A stretch of 14,925 nucleotides of DNA from JBDKJS01 sp039806065 (GTDB lineage: Bacteria > Bacteroidota > Bacteroidia > AKYH767-A > 2013-40CM-41-45): positions 1-14,925 of the forward strand of contig JBDKJS010000057.1 in NCBI GenBank assembly GCA_039806065.1, written 5' to 3'. Each line of letters opens with the position of its first letter. The stretch's first letter is position 1. The notes under the pieces are model-generated. The model searched no databases. It worked only from the letters and a program-made list of their open reading frames with translations, and was not told the origin of the DNA. The position numbers were made by a program, and so were the translations under genes. This document shows positions 13,601 to 14,925 of this stretch, piece after piece.

Positions 13601-14925
13601 CTGTAGAGGCGCTCCACCATTCGATGGTACCACTGCCGCTTGCTGAAAGCGTTACCGTTCCATTACCGCATCTATTTGCCCCTTGGGTTGTAGGACTTGC
13701 AGGTAGGGTATTGATGGTGGCAATGGTCGCAACTCTAGCACTAGAACATGTGCCGTTGTTTACGGCAGCATAATAAGTAGTGGTAGCACTAATGCTTGGG
13801 GTAGCAAAGCTTGTGCCTGTGCCCAAGAGGGTGCCACCGCTTGCATCGCTCCACCATTCAATGGTTGAGGTTCCAGAAGCAGTGAGCGTAACCGAGCCCG
13901 TTCCACATCTGCTACCGTTGGTTACAGCGGGCACAGCGGGCACATTGTTTATGGTAGCAATTACAGCAGTTCTTCCGCTCGGGCAAGTGCTACCAGATTG
14001 AACGTAATAAGTAGTGGTGGTAGCAATATTCGGAGTGTTGAATGATGTGCCAGAACCTACAGGAAAACCTCCAGTAGGTAATGTAAACCAAGTGAGAGGC
14101 AATCCCCCGGTGGCTCCCAATTGCACACTACCTGATCCACATCGTGAATTGTTTATGGCAGAAGGCGCTGTGGAAAAAGGAATTACGCTAATTGTGGAGT
14201 CAAGCGTGTTGTTCGCTGGCACCACATCATTGGTATCAACGGTAATAAAGCTGAAAGTTAAACTACCGCCAGCGGTGGTATTTATGGTGGTGGGAAAGGT
14301 AAGGGTATCTGCATCAGTAGGATAGAACAAACCTGGTCTAGTGGCAGTTAAAGTGGTATTGATAAAGCCAGATATGGTTAAATTAACAGTTAAATTGTTA
14401 ATTGTATCATTGCCAAAATTCCTAACTATAACTCGAATGGATGAATTAGCATTGCCACATGCATTGTTTGCTGGCGACACCATTTGAAATGGAGATTCAT
14501 AATATAGCCCTTCAAATATATCGCCATTACTATCAGTTTTTACGATATACCCATCTTCGTAATTAAAACCAAAAGATCCTGTATGGCCGCCCATTATATA
14601 TCCTCCGTCAGGGGTTTGTTCAGCCGCATAACCATGATCGTGGTTAACACCTCCATAAACTTTATTCCAAAGTGTATCGCCAAGGGGGTTTATTTTCATC
14701 ATCCACATATTAGGTTCTGGCGAACCCCAACTAGAACTGGTTCCACTTACTACGTAATTGCCATCAGCAGTAGCTTTAATACTATGAAAATCATCAGGAA
14801 GTGAGCCTCCATAATACTTAGTCCATACTGCATCGCCACTGGCATCTAGCTTCATCACCAAACCGTCCATAGCACCAAAACCGCCAGACTCAGACCCACC
14901 ACTAAGTATAAATCCGCCATCAGAT
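10656..14925 (-). CDS. Giant T9SS-secreted protein with 13 Ig-like repeats, 5' end outside window
   Basis: More than 1,400 residues, and the frame remains open to the window edge (upstream codons read DGGFILSGGSESGGFGA), so the gene begins further out. Numbered from the Met at 14870: residues 1-130 contain propeller-like repeats of the type DG(G/N)Y(I/V)(M/V)(G/S)G, KxDxxGD and W(T/N)KxYGG; residues 137-232 resemble a CARDB-type domain (IRVIVRNFGNDTINNLTVNL). Residues 233-1252 are 13 Ig-like repeats of about 79 residues, like those called CHU_C-associated. Residues about 1253-1325 are a PKD/SprB-like unit (YSWTTGDS, GSYCVTITDSNDC). Residues 1330-1404 are a T9SS type A sorting domain (YPNP, then ARGTYYLRL). 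Likely a surface or released adhesin-like or matrix protein; the true function is unknown. It is convergent with nothing and is followed by its own terminator. Confidence 0.92.
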   Translation of the reverse strand, partial: SDGGFILSGGSESGGFGAMDGLVMKLDASGDAVWTKYYGGSLPDDFHSIKATADGNYVVSGTSSSWGSPEPNMWMMKINPLGDTLWNKVYGGVNHDHGYAAEQTPDGGYIMGGHTGSFGFNYEDGYIVKTDSNGDIFEGLYYESPFQMVSPANNACGNANSSIRVIVRNFGNDTINNLTVNLTISGFINTTLTATRPGLFYPTDADTLTFPTTINTTAGGSLTFSFITVDTNDVVPANNTLDSTISVIPFSTAPSAINNSRCGSGSVQLGATGGLPLTWFTLPTGGFPVGSGTSFNTPNIATTTTYYVQSGSTCPSGRTAVIATINNVPAVPAVTNGSRCGTGSVTLTASGTSTIEWWSDASGGTLLGTGTSFATPSISATTTYYAAVNNGTCSSARVATIATINTLPASPTTQGANRCGNGTVTLSASGSGTIEWWSASTGGSLLGTGSTFTTPSLAVTTNYYASNSDGTCSSDRTVATATINNIPAAPSAANASRCGTGSVTLSATGSATIEWWDAASGGSILATGTSFNTPSLSSTTQYFISSNNGTCSSNRVAISVTINAVPAVPATTGAQRCGSGSVTLTASGAVTLEWWSAAIGGSLLANGTSFITPSLSNTTQYYVASNSGVCSSARIAATATINSIPNAPNTTAGFRCGTGTVSLSASGAATLEWWSAATGGVLLTTGTSYTTPSISTTTTYHVASNNGLCSSARTPVVASIGSVPAAPSTIGASRCGSGTLNLSASGTGLLEWYDATSGGTLLFTGAAYTTPVISTTTTYYVQSNNSGCISTNRTSVVATINSIPTAPSATSASRCGSGTVALTASGSGTLEWFSVANGGSALGTGSSFNTPTIAITTVYYVQSNIGNCVSTRTPVTATINTISSPPTTTDTSRCGPGTAILVASATDPISWFTNSSGGTAIGSGSTFNYFVNNTSTYYASAGTLCPSARVPLLVTIDGAVPPTTTGDSSCGAAVLTLTAASADPIEWYDAISGGNLIATGTSLVTPLLNSTVTYYAQAINTCPSSRVATLAEIRIVEITNLTSDTTCGVGTVSLLASSNYPITWYDAIGGNIVGTGNTLNVNINNTTTFYAQAGDAFCSSSIEPTQGIVANIPAAPSTVGASGCGASSLILSGTGSGQVQWYETALADSVLAVGNQFTTPLLNTTTNYYVGIFDGTCLSTLSMVSATINAIPADPVANNFENCGPGNILISAQAVDSITWFDTPSPSGVVGSGSTFTTPFLNTTTTFYAQTSNGNCNSNYVPVMVIIYAAPIINLGGDTLVSATTPVVLNAGVGFNSYSWTTGDSTNAINVFSDGSYCVTITDSNDCTASDCIYVRLTTSISNIGTNYFDLYPNPIIDFVTIRSNSVLNTKIQLFNSIGMLVLDNVILENFLKLDLSALARGTYYLRLSNQASVQTQRIILQ
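11115..14174 (-). repeat. Array of 13 Ig-like coding repeats, about 79 codons each
   Basis: The array covers 1,020 codons. A consensus unit starts P-x-x-P, then RCGxGSVxLxASG, EWWxAxSGG, GTSFxTPS, TTxYYVxSxNGxCSSxR and ends ATIN. Each unit has two conserved cysteines (RCG and C-S/P-S), which could form one disulfide per domain. Units 2-8 (toward the N-terminus) are very alike; unit 1 and units 9-13 are more diverged, with W-F or W-Y replacing E-W-W. Confidence 0.9.

Noticed and set aside
11115..14174. CRISPR-like or non-coding tandem repeat
   Set aside because: The period is about 237 bp, the units vary freely at third codon positions, and the frame is open throughout; it is a protein repeat.
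11188..14804. Many plus-strand open frames of 60-155 codons opposite the giant Ig-repeat gene
   Set aside because: They recur with the repeat period, carry no signal or domain I recognise, and are explained by the codon pattern of the repeats on the minus strand.

Overview
The window looks like chromosomal DNA from a free-living member of the Bacteroidota, probably flavobacterial or chitinophagal in type. The evidence is: two secreted repeat proteins ending in type IX secretion system (T9SS) sorting domains, AT-rich sequence, start sites almost without Shine-Dalgarno sequences, and promoters of the Bacteroidota form (TTG, about 19 nt, TAnnTTTG). No tRNA, rRNA, CRISPR array, insertion sequence or phage gene was seen.

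Layout. (1) Positions 1-3261, plus strand: three closely packed exported proteins, namely an M28 zinc peptidase (its 5' end lies outside the window), a small unrecognised secreted protein, and a TlpA-like thioredoxin-fold protein whose start overlaps the previous gene by 14 nt. (2) Positions 3350-5874, plus strand: a single-gene unit with its own promoter and strong terminator, encoding a DUF4397 protein made of three tandem units of about 228 residues plus a T9SS tail. (3) Positions 5895-8370: a regulatory block. It holds a MerR-type repressor with an apparently intact adenosylcobalamin-binding module (CarH/LitR type), convergent folE (GTP cyclohydrolase I), and a divergent ECF sigma factor. 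Terminators flank the genes, and dyads and candidate promoters lie in the gaps. (4) Positions 8391-9111: purQ, a purine biosynthesis amidotransferase subunit. (5) Positions 9108-10578, minus strand: an NlpE-META lipoprotein followed by miaE (tRNA hydroxylase). Both have a -7 element placed so that transcription would start at the A of the ATG. (6) Positions 10603-14925, minus strand: a giant T9SS-secreted protein with 13 Ig-like repeats, 5'-truncated by the window edge.

How they may work together. Regions 1, 2 and 6 are envelope or secreted functions, probably independent of one another. Region 3 is the most interesting. CarH/LitR proteins are B12-dependent light sensors that repress promoters in the dark, and they are often found near folE, photolyase, carotenoid and ECF sigma genes. 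Here the sensor, folE and the sigma factor are together, but no carotenoid or photolyase gene is visible. A small light-response module is a reasonable inference but is not shown by the sequence alone. All promoter and operator calls were made by eye.
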